Of a stretch of 64,000 bases of DNA, positions 63,572 to 64,000 are shown in pieces; positions within the stretch are counted from its first letter, which is position 1; each line of letters opens with the position of its first letter. This stretch comes from Patella vulgata. Taxonomy: Eukaryota > Mollusca > Gastropoda > Patellidae. A program made the translations under genes and the position numbers. The DNA lies in assembly GCF_932274485.2 (NCBI RefSeq), contig NC_065882.2:79014767-79078766 (forward strand), given 5' to 3'. The notes below the pieces were generated by a model. It saw nothing but the letters and a program-made list of their open reading frames with translations. It was not told the DNA's origin and searched no databases.

Positions 63572-64000
63572 AATTGATTCCTATAGTCTTAAGAAGGGCT
63601 GTGTTGTTTTAAACAATATTTTATTTCTATTATACCATGATTATTTACAATACTGATATTGTGGATCTGAAAACAAGACATAGCTTATATAAATTCATTT
63701 CCGTGTAAATTGTAAATTTCCATAATGTACAAATTTCAAAGATATTATATCTTACATTTTTACAAATAAATAAATAAATAAATAAATTTTCATGGTCATC
63801 ATCATCGTCATCATCACCATCATCATTATCATTTAACATCAATAAAGGGCTGTGTTTATTGATTAAGTTATGTAGTCGAGTGCAAACTATTGATATTATT
63901 GCTCGTGATTCGAGTTACTTATATATCCTATTTCCCGTCAGTAAATAGGAAACGTATCTATTATTATTGTTTCTGTGTACTGTAGGCTATATATAGATAC
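63572..64000. other. Intron 1 of the next paralogue, no exon seen
   Basis: Contains (AAAT)n at 63765-63787 and a TCATCA-rich patch at 63793-63833. GATTCGAGTTACTTATATA near 63907 matches GATTTGAGTCACTTATATA at 19494 in intron 1 of the intact gene. Confidence 0.6.

Overview
The window looks like AT-rich nuclear DNA of a lophotrochozoan animal, most likely a mollusc (inference). The reasons are one long multi-exon gene with standard GT-AG introns, a receptor phosphatase architecture (ShK-like + F-type lectin + multiple EGF + tandem PTP) of a kind I associate with mollusc gene expansions, and dense tRNA-headed SINEs and TTAA-type MITEs. There is no bacterial, organellar or viral gene organisation.

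The central feature is one apparently intact plus-strand gene at 18971-47053. I assembled 24 exons from splice sites and reading phase. They total 4359 nt, divisible by three, and encode 1452 residues. The order is signal peptide, ShK-like cysteine module, F-type lectin (F5/8C-like) domain split over two exons, about 16 EGF-like modules, one transmembrane helix, a juxtamembrane tail with two Y-x-N motifs, a catalytically complete PTP domain (WPD and HCSAGIGRTG present) and a second, degenerate PTP domain. Two other copies of its first exon exist: a damaged relic at 10272-10336 and an intact one at 62685-62748 whose gene runs off the right edge. Flanking sequence around the three copies is homologous (blocks near 7.3-10.4, 13.4-19.0 and 57.9-62.8 kb), so this is part of a tandem array.

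Region by region: 1-7.3 kb is gene-free, with SINEs, a 66-bp satellite and MITE fragments. 7.3-10.4 kb is the relic upstream block, carrying a Tc1-like transposon with an open transposase and a poly(A)-tailed retro-insertion. 10.4-13.4 kb has GTCG-type repeats, a decayed Penelope-like element and a 21-bp minisatellite. 13.4-19.0 kb is the upstream region of the intact gene. 19.0-47.1 kb is the gene, with introns full of SINEs, MITEs and tandem duplications, several of which include splice sites. 47.1-57.8 kb is gene-free, with Ty3/gypsy fossils, a hAT-like insertion, a long inverted repeat and a 57-bp minisatellite. 57.9-64 kb is the upstream region and first exon of the next paralogue.

Two SINE families dominate. 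Family A has an ATTTC-rich tail and family B a CT-rich tail. They have different tRNA-like heads but share the sequence before the tail. Several copies have clear target-site duplications, and each family is found inserted in the other.
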